Part shown: positions 44,051 to 56,000 of the stretch, one piece after another
Layout: every line of letters begins with the position of its first letter
Numbering within the stretch: the first letter of the stretch is position 1
Assembly: GCA_012845835.1 (NCBI GenBank)
Contig: JABAKD010000012.1
Span: 8,917,973-8,981,972 of the forward strand
Direction of reading: 5' to 3'
Length of the DNA stretch: 64,000 nt
Origin: Undaria pinnatifida
Lineage: Eukaryota > Sar > Phaeophyceae > Laminariales > Alariaceae
Program-made: the position numbers and the translations under genes
The notes under the pieces: model-generated
The model's database searches: none
Seen by the model: only the letters and a program-made list of their open reading frames with translations
Told to the model about the DNA's origin: nothing

Positions 44051-44072
44051 AAAAAATAAACTCCAGCTGTGA

Positions 44073-44961
44073 GGTCATTTCTTATACAGTCGGATTTGTC
44101 AGTCGAAAACGGTCGTTTAATTTACAGTCGGATTTGGCAGTCGAAAACGACCGTTTTCGACTGAAGCCCAAATCGAGCTTTCTTAATATTTATACGGTCG
44201 AAATGGAGCTTTTTCGACTCAATTTTGAGTTTTTCGACTGGATCTGTCAGTCGGAAAACTCTGTCGAAAAAGTTTTTCACTTGTTTTTTAACCCATCGCA
44301 TCCCTCAATCCCTCCCCAAAACACACACCCACACGCCCACACACCCATACCAGGTACCACACACCCATACCAGGTACCACACAACAGTATCATACAACAG
44401 CGCCGACGCTGCCTTGGCTATCACTGCTGTTCCTTCTCGCCGCAAGTCAGCGTGGTGCACTCCTAGCTCCTTTCGCCAGCAGCGTGTATCACACGACAGC
44501 AGTACGTAGCGCGCGTTATCGATGCCATTTTGCCAACAACGGCTGCGCCTGCTGTAGCTTTGGCGGCTCTCGGCCGAGTGCAATGCCACGAACGTAGCCT
44601 TGGGGCGGCTTTCGGCTAAGCCCAACGCCACCAACCCACTTGGGCGAAGGTTCGTCGCACGTGAAGCCCGCGTTGCTCGCGAGGAACGCGCGAAGCACAG
44701 AGCTGCCAACCGATTTTCGAGTGCCATACAGCTGTACTCACTCACACCGACCGCCTCCAGGAAGAGCACGAAAACTATAAAATCGACTCGACTGACGACT
44801 GACGATAGAAGGACCAGAAGAATCCTGCCGAAAAAAGCAGGGCTTTTCACGGGTCGGGTCAAATCTCGCGGGTCGGGTCGGGTCGGGTCGGGTCAGCTGA
44901 CCCGACCCGACCCGCGAGATTTTCGAGACGTCTTGAGAATCCGACTGTATAAGAAATGGCC
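44073..44961. mobile_element. 889-bp TIR element with TGA duplication, Harbinger-like by target size
   Basis: Ends GGTCATTTCTTATACAGTC and the inverse GACTGTATAAGAAATGGCC, with one mismatch. It is flanked by TGA at 44,070-44,072 and 44,962-44,964. Flanks rejoin as repeat Q, whose uninterrupted form is at 41.45 kb. The interior has TTCGACTGAAGCCC motifs and a truncated CAGGG element; no transposase. Confidence 0.85.
44840..44936. mobile_element. Truncated copy 3 of the CAGGG/(GGGTC)n element
   Basis: CAGGGCTTTTCACGGGTC is followed by AAATCTCGC and (GGGTC)n, then GACCCG repeats in opposite sense and TTTTCGAGACGTCTTGAG. The right terminus is missing. It is nested in the 889-bp element. Confidence 0.75.
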
Positions 44962-45384
44962 TGAGATCGAAGATTTTGTCGAAACTCATCTTTGCAAGCT
45001 GTATGTGATACTCCGATCGCGCTTATTACGGGTTGTGTGTCCCCATTTTAAGGATGTAGGTTATATCATCAGGCTTAATATAACCCCCGCCCTCTATACT
45101 GACCACGTCAAATGATAATAATACTCGTATCATGCTTACTATAATATCTACCCTCCATGCGGGTTTTGTAGTATCAGTGCACAGCCGATTGCTTACTTAC
45201 CCAAACTAAGCCTCGTAACAGAATGATTATTATGGAAAATTGTCCTGTTGACCCTTTCCGAAAATAAAAAGTGTAACTACTACTACAGTTACTGTAGACT
45301 AGACTATATTAGCGAAACATTGATGTACCACGCAGCTTGCAAGGTGGAGTTTCAATCATTCAATCGAACGTACTCACAGCTGAC

Positions 45385-45990
45385 GTTTTTTATAAAATAC
45401 ATTCCACAGCAGCTGTGAGATCGAAGATTTCGTCGAACTACTCATCATATACCTTTGCAAGATGTATGTGTGTGATGCTGCGATCGCGCGTATTACTGGG
45501 TGTGTGTCGTCATTGAGGATATAGGTCGGCGATTCACTTCCCTTGGAACTACATTGTAGTTTGTAGCAGGGTCCACAGGGTGATGCTAACCAATCTGTGC
45601 GCGCAAACTATAAAACCTGTTTTTGAGGGGGACAAAACCTGACAGCTGCTGCTGTGGAAGGAAATGCATCAAGTATATCCTGTAAGTAAGTCGTACAACC
45701 GGTGAGGGGAAGACGGAGTTTTTAAGGGCGTAGGGGCCGGGGCCGGGGGGGGCGAGGGGTTTGAAAAAGAGGAGGGAGCCGGGGGGGCGGGGGAGGGCAA
45801 CTCAATCTGTGCGCGGAACCTATAAACCCCTTACTTAAGGGGACAAATCTGACCGTTGTGGAAGGAATGCATCAGTTTATCACGTACATCCTGTAAGTCG
45901 TACAACCGGTGAGGGGAGGGCGGAGTTTTCGAAGGGTGGGGGGGGGCGGGGTTGAAACCGAGGGGGGCCGGGGGGGGGGGGGCGTACTCG
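45385..45990. repeat. Dispersed repeat Q, copy 3
   Basis: Same order of segments as 41,290-41,960, with a partial internal duplication (45,800-45,930). It abuts the 3' end of LINE copy C. Confidence 0.7.
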
Positions 45991-47605
45991 GCGTACGTAC
46001 TCATTTGCTGCTTGCCTTACTTAGGCATTTGACGATTGACCACGCATCCCTTTCGAGACGGAGCACCGTTCCTACTCCTAATAATGGAGACACCTCCAAC
46101 ATTTGGGGGCTCATTAGACTACGCTTCTTCCATATATTACATAGAAACTGTTTGCTTATTATCCTATCCCCGTCCAGTTTCGCCGTCTGCGGCCACCATA
46201 TATCTCCTACGATAGCGATCGTTTTCTCGCTACTCTCTAGTCTACCAAACTCTTCCATGTCACACACGTCTAATTTCCTCATCTCGTCTAACGCATCTCG
46301 TTCCTCCTTTTATATTTCACATTCTCCTACTATGTGAGTTCTACTCTCTACCTGGTAGACTATAGTTATGCCACACGGGCACATATTTGTAGCCACGTCC
46401 GCCTCCTCCCGACTACTGGTATAGTCTATATCTCTTTCTTCTTTCTGGTAGGTCCAGGTCCCCTACACGAAATCGCAGTTTCAGTTTTTTCGCGTAGTCC
46501 ATTGGGCCGTGCAGATATACGTTTTCATTCCAAAATCTTCCCTCAACCCCCGTATATCTCTAAGGTGCTTCTCCTCTTTCACCTTATTTTTTAGCGCTAG
46601 CCTTTCCCTTTCTTCTATTCTTTCTTATAATTTTGTCTTGTATCCGCCAAACTTCTCTATAAACAGAGTACCTCTTCTCGGTCTCCCTCTAAATATTTCC
46701 ATATTTTCTCGACTACGTTGTCCCATTTGGTCCAGCTCACCCTTTTGTTATTTTCTTCCATACGGCCCTGTCAACTATGTATGGCTGGCAACCTCTTTTC
46801 TGGCATATTCTTTAGTTTATGTTATTGCCATTTCAACTTTCTCACGTCTCTAGACTAATTGATTTAAGTGGGTACATTTCTAATTCTGCTCTTAATACTG
46901 TATCACTCGTTGTACTTGAGCATCCTAGTATAATTGTCAGCTGCTGTCATCGGCACCATTTCCAGTCGTTTTACGAACTTCGCGTTCCCTTCCCACACGC
47001 TCCTGCACACTCTAACTTTGCTACAATCACATTCATCAGACGACATGTTTTAATCCTAGTAGTAGTGTCAACGTGCGGGTCTGTTAGGATCGCATCCATC
47101 TTGCCTACTTGTGATTTACCCTTTCCCCTTATTTTCTCTATGCGTACATCCCAAGAGCAGTCCTTTAAGATTTCTGGTAACTGGTCTACGATCGGTAGTT
47201 AATCTTCTCCCCACTTCCATTTGAAATTTACCGGATTAACGTTATCTTCGTTACATACGAACATCTATTGCGCATTTTTTCGCGTTCGCCGTCTCTAGTG
47301 ATTTCTCTATCTGTTTCTGCAATCCTTCGGGTGTTTCTGATATCCCCACGAAATCGTCCGCAAACATCAACCCCGACACCGTATCTTCCCCCATCGTGAC
47401 CCCTTGTTTTGCTGCTCGACTGCTACTATCTTGCCATTAATATATACCTTGAATACATGGGGTGATAGTGTACATCCCGGTGCAACTCCTCGTAAAATAT
47501 CAACATATTTGGATATTTCCCCGTCCAGCATCACAGCATTTCTCGTACATTCCGTCATCCTTTGCATCATTCTCCACATCTTTCCTCTGATCCCAATTTG
47601 GCGAG
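45983..47605 (-). mobile_element. LINE retrotransposon fragment with reverse-transcriptase domain, copy C
   Basis: On the minus strand the RT motif GVAPGCTLSPHVFKVYING is followed, after a frameshift, by GLMFADDFVGISETPEG, whose ADD is the catalytic pair. The C-terminal Cys-rich and CDMEEFGRLESSEKTIAI segments end at about 46,000. Stops and frameshifts make it dead, and it is 5'-truncated. Confidence 0.88.
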
Positions 47606-47837
47606 AGGGGGGAGGGGGATTCCAATCGCTTTAGGTGGTATACATGTGTACCTGGTAGAAACTCACTATGCGTGTGGTGCTAGGTCTAGACGATGGCGCG
47701 GGTGGCAAGTTATAATAAATGAATTGGAGCTACGGCATGGATGTCTGGAAAAGTAATGAGGTGATATCATCTGTATGTCTATATATTATATATCTACTTT
47801 GTAGCTTTATAGTAACCCCCAGGGATCAGGTCGGGTC

Positions 47838-48058
47838 GACATCCTCACGCATCCGTATACAACGGCAGCTTGCGCTTCGGGAGTAGTAACGGGGACCGCT
47901 GGTAGGGGCAGCTCGCGCTATCGCTATCACGGGAGCCGAAGGACACGCCAGCTAGCAGCGCATTGCGAGTGCAATTGAGTTGAATCGACACATGACGTGT
48001 ATCAAAATACGTGGAAATGTGGCGAGCTTTATTTTTCCCCATCCGCCGGAGGATAAAA
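47838..48058. repeat. Dispersed repeat R, copy 2 (inverted to 6.1-6.3 kb)
   Basis: Reads GCATCCGTATACAACGGCAG at the left and CCCATCCGCCGGAGGATAAA at the right, the full-length reverse complement of copy 1. Confidence 0.65.
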
Positions 48059-48099
48059 AACAACAACATACAAGTAGGAGCGAGCATAAACAGGCTTAT

Positions 48100-48265
48100 A
48101 GCGGTCCGTCTGTAGCACCGGCATGCATGAGCTAGCCAGAAATACCGACACCTAGCGGCAACCGGCCATACTCCGCGTGCCACCACTACTGGTTGTTCTT
48201 ATCTGTGCCAAACGATGTCACATGCGCTTTAGTTGGGAACCTGCACTATAGACTAAAGGGGCCTC
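48100..48265. mobile_element. AGTGCCGGT-family MITE, degenerate copy 7
   Basis: GCACCGGCAT, AGAAATACCG, CGGCAACCGG and CACTACTGGTTGTTC correspond to the inverse of copies 5-6. The ends are poorly conserved. Confidence 0.5.
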
Positions 48266-51200
48266 TATTGCTGTTAATGCGGTAGTTACTGAGTACGTCC
48301 GGGGGAGGCACACCAGACAGCGATAATGGCCGAAAACAAGCTTCAGTATCATGAACACAGGATCCCACCCCCCCCGCCCGCTCCCTCCATATTTTATCTC
48401 CGGGTATGGTTCTTTGCCCCGACCAGCTTCCCAAACATCACCCTCAACAGGGTGTTTGCGAGATTCAGAGTCACTGCTGTGGCAGACGGCACTCGCCCAT
48501 ACTATCTCCCAGGTACGAGGGCGGTACTCAAGTAGACAACGGGTCGACGAACGCCCTTACTGCCGCCAGGTGGGTCACCCGACCCCACCCTCTGGACACA
48601 TTGCCAAGGTAAAAAAATGTCACAACGTACGCTCGGCGTCGGGCACGTTCATGGCTGACAGCGTTAGAGTGCTCGATTACGATCTTGTGGGACACTCTAT
48701 CGTGTATAGTTGCCATTGTCCATTTTCGGACACGTGGGAGAGATGCTGTCTCCTCGGCCTGATACGTCTATCGCAGCCTCATGCAACCTCCTGTGTATCT
48801 TGCCCACATCTGTAAGGTCTCTCTCTCCCTACTGGTTCCTAACTATAACCGTCCACTGTATACAGTTAGCTGCCTTGGATGACCAAGCCTCAGAACGTAC
48901 ACTACTTACCATTCGGCTTCTCAAGTCTAGAACTAAAATAATGGTGTAAGAACAATACCAATCACACAAAAAAGATTACACGGAAACCCCTGCAACCTGT
49001 AAGCCCCCCCCCCCCCCCCCCCCGTCGAAATAAAACAGTTGGGGTGGGGACCCGAGTGGACAACGAAATGCACACACGTTTGGCTTGGCTGATCGACACA
49101 GCGACTACCATGCATCTGCTCGCGTTCTTAACAAGGGTCCACGACTCGTGCGCGTTCGGCGTGGGTTTGCGGGCATTCGCGGGAAGTCCTCTCTAGGATT
49201 GACCGGCTACCATTAAAGTTTACCTTTATCCTAACTCCGACGCAGATTCCCGATACAGATAGCCTTGGCACACCCTCGCATTATCTGGAGCATTGCGTTG
49301 GTGTCAATGTATTTGCAACCACGTCTTGGCCTTGAACCATTTGCTGTTGTATTAAGCTGTTTCAGGGCCATATATAGGGGGGAGGCGGGTCCGTCCATTC
49401 TTGGTGATTTTACTTATTTGTAGGGCATAGGAACGCGTACCCATCTGGGAACGTCTCCTCGTAATAACACCTAATAATCCGACAGCGATTTTTCGACAGC
49501 AGCATCTCTCCTCATGCAAATACGTTTTCCAAGTAGAACTGCTTCTGACAATCACCACCCATCGTCGTACTACATTCTGGCGCCACAGGGCTGCAGTGCC
49601 CCCCACCTGACGCATAATGATTGCCAATGCTAAATGGGTGTTCCGGTCGCAGCTCGGTAACGGCGAGCGCCTTCTAATTATCGAAGCCGCTATTTTTGTT
49701 CCGCGATAGCCCCTTGCGGCAAAACTTTACATAGCTTAGGCCCCACCTCCGGCGCTAGCACGGGGGCAGGCTACTTCTACTGTAGTGGGGTCACGAATAG
49801 AGCCTCTCTGCGTGTTTTCAGTTTCCCGAGATGCACGGTGATGGGATTCTTTGTTACGCCGTGCCAATGAAACGTGTTGAAGCTCGTTGTTGATATCAGG
49901 TAGTACAGAGCCAATCGCGCGAGCGGCCTAGATTCGCGTTGGTGAAAACGGCGGTATAATGCTATATTTGTCACTAGATTCGCGTTGGTGAAAACGGCGG
50001 TATATGCTATTTATGTCACAATATACCACATAACACTACTATAAATAACATGCAAAATACTATTATACCGTAGCGTTGGTCATAAGTTGATCTTCCGCTG
50101 GAAACGTCTCGCAGAAGAGCTTCCTCCAACCTTCTCCTTGGTGATACACCTATACCAGGTATGTTACGTTGTACATATAGTCTATTGTATGTAAATTGTA
50201 CAACATAATGACCACTGATCCATAGTCAACGCTGACCGTGGAAGAACGAAATTATGTTGCACATTTAACTAAAAGCACAATCCGGGGTCGGTCTGGTTGC
50301 TTTGCACTGGATAGCGCTGGATCGTAGATTTAACCCAAGGTTACAGACCCCTTCATCAGATCTGCCAGTGCGGTGCCTGGAAGTCGTAGACCTGTGCAGT
50401 CACCACTCCACCTAGCCCGCCAATCACTACAATAGCCCGCCCGACCTGCGTACCAACATGCAAGTCCCATGTACCTCAACACTGCCGGAGGGTACAGCCG
50501 CAGCAAAGATCTCTGTCGCGAGCACTCGTCGCTAGCTCCTAGCTCTCGAGCTCTCTGAGAATGCAACACGGTTGTGTTTTGTCAATGCTCGAAAGCGTAG
50601 GGTGACAATTCGGTGCAAGCCTTCTACCCGACATGCGTACCACCATGGCGGTTACAACCCCCCCCCGATCCCGACATGTAGCTGCTTGGGTGCCGTTTGG
50701 GTATTATGGGTTGTCAAGGCTGCTAGCCACCCGAGCTGCCAACAAAAATGCACGTAGAGTGATTGTTGTTCTGGTTGTGGCCCCATCCTGTCCTTGCCGT
50801 AATGATGTCGCAGATGTAGAGTACGGTATTGCATTCCATTAGCTGTTGCTAACACAATAATTTGCTGATTCGCTCCTGACGTTACCATTTAGGCGCGGTG
50901 ATTGGTCAAACTCACCCTTGCAACTCATAAATATACCCTTGCAACTTGGTATCGCGCGAGTGTCAATGCCAAGTGTATGCAGCACGGGGCAGTGTCGACA
51001 GGCTGGTGGGATAAGCGAATAGGACAGTGCTGTTACTCGTAACTAGCCAGCAGTTGTCACACCAATTTTGTTTTTTTTTTGCCGTTGCGGAACGTGCGTG
51101 GGTAGCTTAGTGCGTCCCAGCGTTCCAGCTGCTGGCGCAAAAATACACGATACTATGTTAGCTTCGTTGCATGTTTATCCCATGGTACCGCACCGAGAAC

Positions 51201-51600
51201 ACAAGAAAAACCCCACGCTGTGAGCACCTAAAAAATCGTGCCCCCTTCCTCCCCTTCGAGAACGTGCGTTGCACTTCATGCGTCTACCACCTTAAAAAAA
51301 ACTAATCAGACGACACTCCCGTTATACACTTTACACACCATACGGTAGGGCACCATTCACAAGCACTGCCTATGACGCCATTAAAAGAGGTGTCCACAGC
51401 GTTTTCCTATGATGCGCTATACGTAGTGGCTATAGGTACTATTAAGCCCTTTGGGTCCGACTCGAGAGGAAAAACAAATCGAAAAAAAGTAACGGACGCA
51501 GCATCACGCAACCCGGGCTGCTCTGGTGTAGGAGATGTGTCCGAACTGCTCATGAATATAAGGCGCTGTGCCACACGCGTGCCGCATGGTGGCGCTCAAG
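48266..51600. other. Intergenic, no supported gene
   Basis: Open frames are short and unpatterned. A long C run lies at 49,004-49,023. A 46-bp unit (TAGATTCGCGTTGGTGAAAA) is tandemly doubled at 49,927-50,020. Confidence 0.5.
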
Positions 51601-51719
51601 CTTCTGCGCGCTCGCTCTTCCTAGATGGTTGAAGATGTCGCACTCGTCGCAATCTCCGTCGATATACTATACATGGGCCCCAAGAGGGTGATACTATCAA
51701 CACTGTCTATTACGTATAC

Positions 51720-52070
51720 CAAGGGTACGGTTTCACGGGGGGGGGGGGGGGTACATTTTTCACGCATTTCCGTAGTCGTAAGACCATTGCCCCCCGCATC
51801 CCTACAGCGCCGGGGCGAAGCACGTCGGGTGGTCACCGACCAGGCAGACATCACGTGCAGCAGGGGCACGGTAGGGGGACACCTTTAGGGCGTTTATTCC
51901 CGCGGCAAAGGGCCACCCGCGCGAGTTCCCACCACCTTCGTTCGTGATATGCACCGCCGTGGAACCGTTAGCTACGCTGCGCCATAAAACAAATTTAAGG
52001 CTAAAGTTTCACTGAGGTTCAGCGCCGCTCGTGCTAGTGGCCCAAAACCAGCAGTGAAAATTAGGGCACC
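51720..52070. repeat. Repeat family P copy followed by the repeat seen at 13.49-13.73 kb
   Basis: 51,720-51,880 has CCGCATCCCTACAGCGCCG and GAAGCACGTCGGGTGGTCAC (family P). 51,870-52,070 matches 13,488-13,725 (GGTAGGGGG, CGCGCGAGT, CAGTGAAAAT). It ends 66 bases from the transposase stop codon. Confidence 0.6.
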
Positions 52071-52135
52071 CCCCTTTTTACCGTAACCCGGGTGTGTATG
52101 TATACCAAGTACCTTGCACTATCGACCACTGCCGA

Positions 52136-53098
52136 TTAGATCGCGTTGCCGCTGTCGCTGTCACCGTCGCTGTCGCTCGCTGAAGAAATCTCGTTGTCTG
52201 CCCAGTCCATTCCCATTTTAGCCTTTGCCGTTGCGTCCTTCGTGTGCCCGCGGTGCATTAGTTCAAGGTTCGCCCGCACGTACGCCAGCTTTGCCGCTGA
52301 TTCCGAGCCCATGGGTGCGTGGCTACCTCCGGCAGACGCGCCGGGCACGCTCGAGTTGCGCTCGCAGCTGGTAGCGGCCGGCACCATGGAGAGCACATTC
52401 AAGGACACGGCCGCCAGGTCTGGCAACCCAATCCTACCCAGAGTGTTCCACCACGCCGCTGCGGGTAGGTGCTTTGCTGCGTCAAGGTACATCTTTCCGG
52501 TGAAGTCGCCACCCTTGAACTTGGCAAACTGGATCATGCACCTCCCTACAGCCCCCCCCATGTGCTCCTCCGACGACGCCTGGATAGCGGCGGCCGCATT
52601 GTCACCGTGGTCAACCAACAGCCTTTCGGCCATCATCTTGAGGTCGCGAAGCGGCTCACCGTTGTTGACCTCGTCCACGTCCAGCTTCCAGTACAAGGGG
52701 TCGACAGCGAGGGCGGCGCCATAGACGGGGGAATGCATGCACGTCGTGCGGTAGCCATGCCTCAACTGGATCGGCAAGAACCGGCCGACAACGTCTCGCC
52801 AAAGGGGGTTGGTGCTGAACTCCTCCTCGAGATCCTTTAGAACATTCCGGAGCCTGTAGTACAGCTGACCGGCTTGGGGCTGGGTCCCATCCGAGAGCCG
52901 CACCAGCTCGAAGAGCGGTTGGACAACCCTCAGAAAGAAGGGGATCTCAAACCAGGTCCCTCCCTCTTTCTCCGAATCGTCCAAGATGAACCGCTTGACC
53001 TCTTCCCCAAGGTCCTTGGTCTTTTTCTTGGTTGACGCGTCGGCGAGGTATGCGTTGAATTCCTCGTCCATGACCGTGCTGATTAGCGCTTGCTTGGC
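52136..53098 (-). CDS. hAT transposase exon 4 (C-terminal and dimerisation region)
   Basis: Residues 699-1018 and TAA. A helical insertion region (IPFFLRVVQPLFELVRLSDG) leads to DPLYWKLD, WWNTLGRIGLPDLAAVS and ATSCERNSS; the tail is Asp/Ser-rich. Acceptor ACACGCAG. The frame is fully open. Confidence 0.93.
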   Translation of the reverse strand, partial: AKQALISTVMDEEFNAYLADASTKKKTKDLGEEVKRFILDDSEKEGGTWFEIPFFLRVVQPLFELVRLSDGTQPQAGQLYYRLRNVLKDLEEEFSTNPLWRDVVGRFLPIQLRHGYRTTCMHSPVYGAALAVDPLYWKLDVDEVNNGEPLRDLKMMAERLLVDHGDNAAAAIQASSEEHMGGAVGRCMIQFAKFKGGDFTGKMYLDAAKHLPAAAWWNTLGRIGLPDLAAVSLNVLSMVPAATSCERNSSVPGASAGGSHAPMGSESAAKLAYVRANLELMHRGHTKDATAKAKMGMDWADNEISSASDSDGDSDSGNAI

Positions 53099-56000
53099 CT
53101 GCGTGTTCAAATGCGGGCAATAGGAAGGGGAGTCATGCAGCATGTGGGCGGAGGTCACGGCTTCGTATCCTTGGTACTGAGCACAGGCTGTACCTTTGGT
53201 TACGTACATTCGGTCACGCACATGCAAAAAGCCGGCACTGAAAACCCTGGCAACCTGGGAGAGGCGGCAGCCCATGCCTTCTACAGCTACAGCTGTAAAA
53301 ACAACAGCAGCATGCCACGCAAAATATGGCTTCACAGCAGCAGTAGAAACGACCCAGTTTCATGGTTGGGCAGGGTACGAAGGTTTACGGGTATCGTATT
53401 AGGTCAACATTAAGACCGCTACAGGTTGGGCCACCCAAGAGCAGCTATTATTTCGTCCCGCGTGTTCGCAATAACTTGGAACTACTACGTCAGCACATTA
53501 GGCGGCAGTGTTACTGGTCCGGCAGCGCATTTGCCGACGTTGGAATTGTTGTAATCCGATTTGATTTCGACAAGAAAGTTGAGAAAACCCATTTGCAATC
53601 AAATGTCAAGGGTAAAGCCTATAAGAGAGTTCGACAAATGATGCCGCTGGTACTCGGTGTGAGCATTCCTTAAGGTATAGCCCGACACTCGATATCCTTA
53701 GTATCGCCTACTTCGATCTCCACCAAGTAACATGGCGTGTATACGATCTCCTATACAGAGTTAAGATATTACAATGAGATCCACAAACCTGCAATTCTCC
53801 CGCCGATTGTTGTTTTCCACCTGGAGTTTGCATGCGCATAATGGCAAGACGAAGGGAGTCCTTACTGCACAGCTTACGTTTTTTTCATTTCTTTCGTCAG
53901 TTTTGGTCAAACCTCATTTCGGGTTATCCTTAACATGTGCCTTACACAAGCCCCCCCCCCAAAAAAAAGAAAAAAAGTGGTGCAGTAAGCAATCTTTGGG
54001 AAGACTAACGAAGCGCGTACCAAGCTTTCTCAAAAGTTTTAAAACACGGACTGAGGATGATGTGCGTGACCTACTAACGAGCTGGTGTTGACTGTATCAA
54101 ATCGTATCACGGTCGTGTATACCTACTTGTATAAACAGATTGAGATTATGGCTTGGCAATAAATATTGTATTGCAGATACCTGACCACGATAGGGTCGAC
54201 TATCATGACCAATAAACTGAGTAGCTTCTACTGCACGGGACTTCAGTATATTTCCAAAACGGCCAGAATCATATTGTTGAGTGCAGCAACGTCATCTTCA
54301 GCTGAGCTGAAGCTACTCATCACCCATCTACTCATATGTCTTGAAAAACACCCAGGCAATAGTCAATCTGAAGTACCACGACTACCCAGCGGTCGGGTGG
54401 AGTATACAGGACGGTACTAATGTATGCCCTCAAACAACCTGTCGTCGGTAGGTTGTACCCATGTCTATAGGACGTTGATACAGACCCAACGACACCAGTT
54501 GGTAGGTTTCACTCGGGTAAGACGCTATTCTCAGTTGTATTGACATGCCTTTATTTAAGGCCGGCGGAACAAAAGACTGGTTTACACCTGCTGACTTACA
54601 CCTGGTACCTGTTACCAGGTATACGATAACCAGATATCAGGTACCAGGTAAATGAGAACGTAGCACCGACCGTTAACCCTTTTAGCACCGCACTCCCGAT
54701 ATGGGGACAAAACACTTGGAGCTAGACCAGGAAAAAGTTTAGAGTTGGCAATGGGTCAAGTGTTTTGTAGAGCTCCGGTACGTGAACATGAACCTGGCAT
54801 AGCGCATGTAGACGATTGTTCACACATCATCCATATCTATTAAACGGCATGAACTTCGTATATACTCGTGTATATGCATGATACGAAGTATTGCTGCTGA
54901 TAGTCTGCTGCGTATTGGGTCTGCGGGTTCGATCGAGGTTCTCGACCGAACGGTAGCGGAAGGATCGTGCTGTATCGATTTCACCATTCGTCGGGGTCGA
55001 AGGCAGTCATAAAGCGATATAGACTATATATTTTCGGATATTGCGCCTCTGCTGTACTACGGTAGCTTGCGTTCAAGGAAGCCTTGTTGATAAAGGTCCA
55101 CTCCATGTTGCTTGCTCCGTAGACCAGGAATCGTTGCCAACCTACGAAATATCCTTAGAACTCAAGGCAGAATATCTCCATTGTTTTCACCCCAAATGAT
55201 GTCCTCGCTTGGGTCAAGCCGTGCTTCAGTCTGCCCAAAACCTTGCGCGTACTCCGCGCCACCAAGCCGAGGGAGGAAAGTGGTACATTACATAATATAG
55301 CCGTTGAGTCGAATGGGGGGTCTTTAAATTTGACGTCGCCGACAGGACTATCGCCAAATAAAAACTTATCTGTACCGCTCAGCGTGTTGCAGAGAGAACT
55401 TCAACGTACTACCTGAAGCATTGTCCCGATTGTTTGGCCATCTACTGTGGAGGACCATTATTTCCATTTTTCCGCCCATTAACAACGATTTCGATTGGTA
55501 TGTCAGCCGTTACGGGAGCAGGTACTGTCATTGGTAGTGCACAGAGTATCCTACTGTCGCCTTAACTTTGTTGTAACATTATGGGCGGCGGAGACAACAG
55601 ACAAATAGCAAGCATATGGACATGGGATCCTGTTGGACAAAACGAACCCGAATGCATCAGGACATTTTGATTATTGACTCGGATCCCAGTAGCGATCGAG
55701 AGCCGCGGGCCACCACGGACCGGAACGAAGGTGAACACATCACCACTACGATACTGGTTGGCGAGCCTAGTAGTTTCAGATGCCGTCGCGGTGTGACACA
55801 AACTTTTCGGCTTCCAGTACACCCATCGCCAAGACGGTGCATCGTTCAGACGCAATTGTCCTCAATGCCTATCAGTAGGTTGCACCGTCGTGAGAAGGCT
55901 GAACCGTCAATAGCGCGGAAGTATTTGTTGTGTGGATGGAATATTTGGGTTTCCACCGATTGGCCCTGAAGCTGCATCAGACCAGCTGTATCACACCAGC

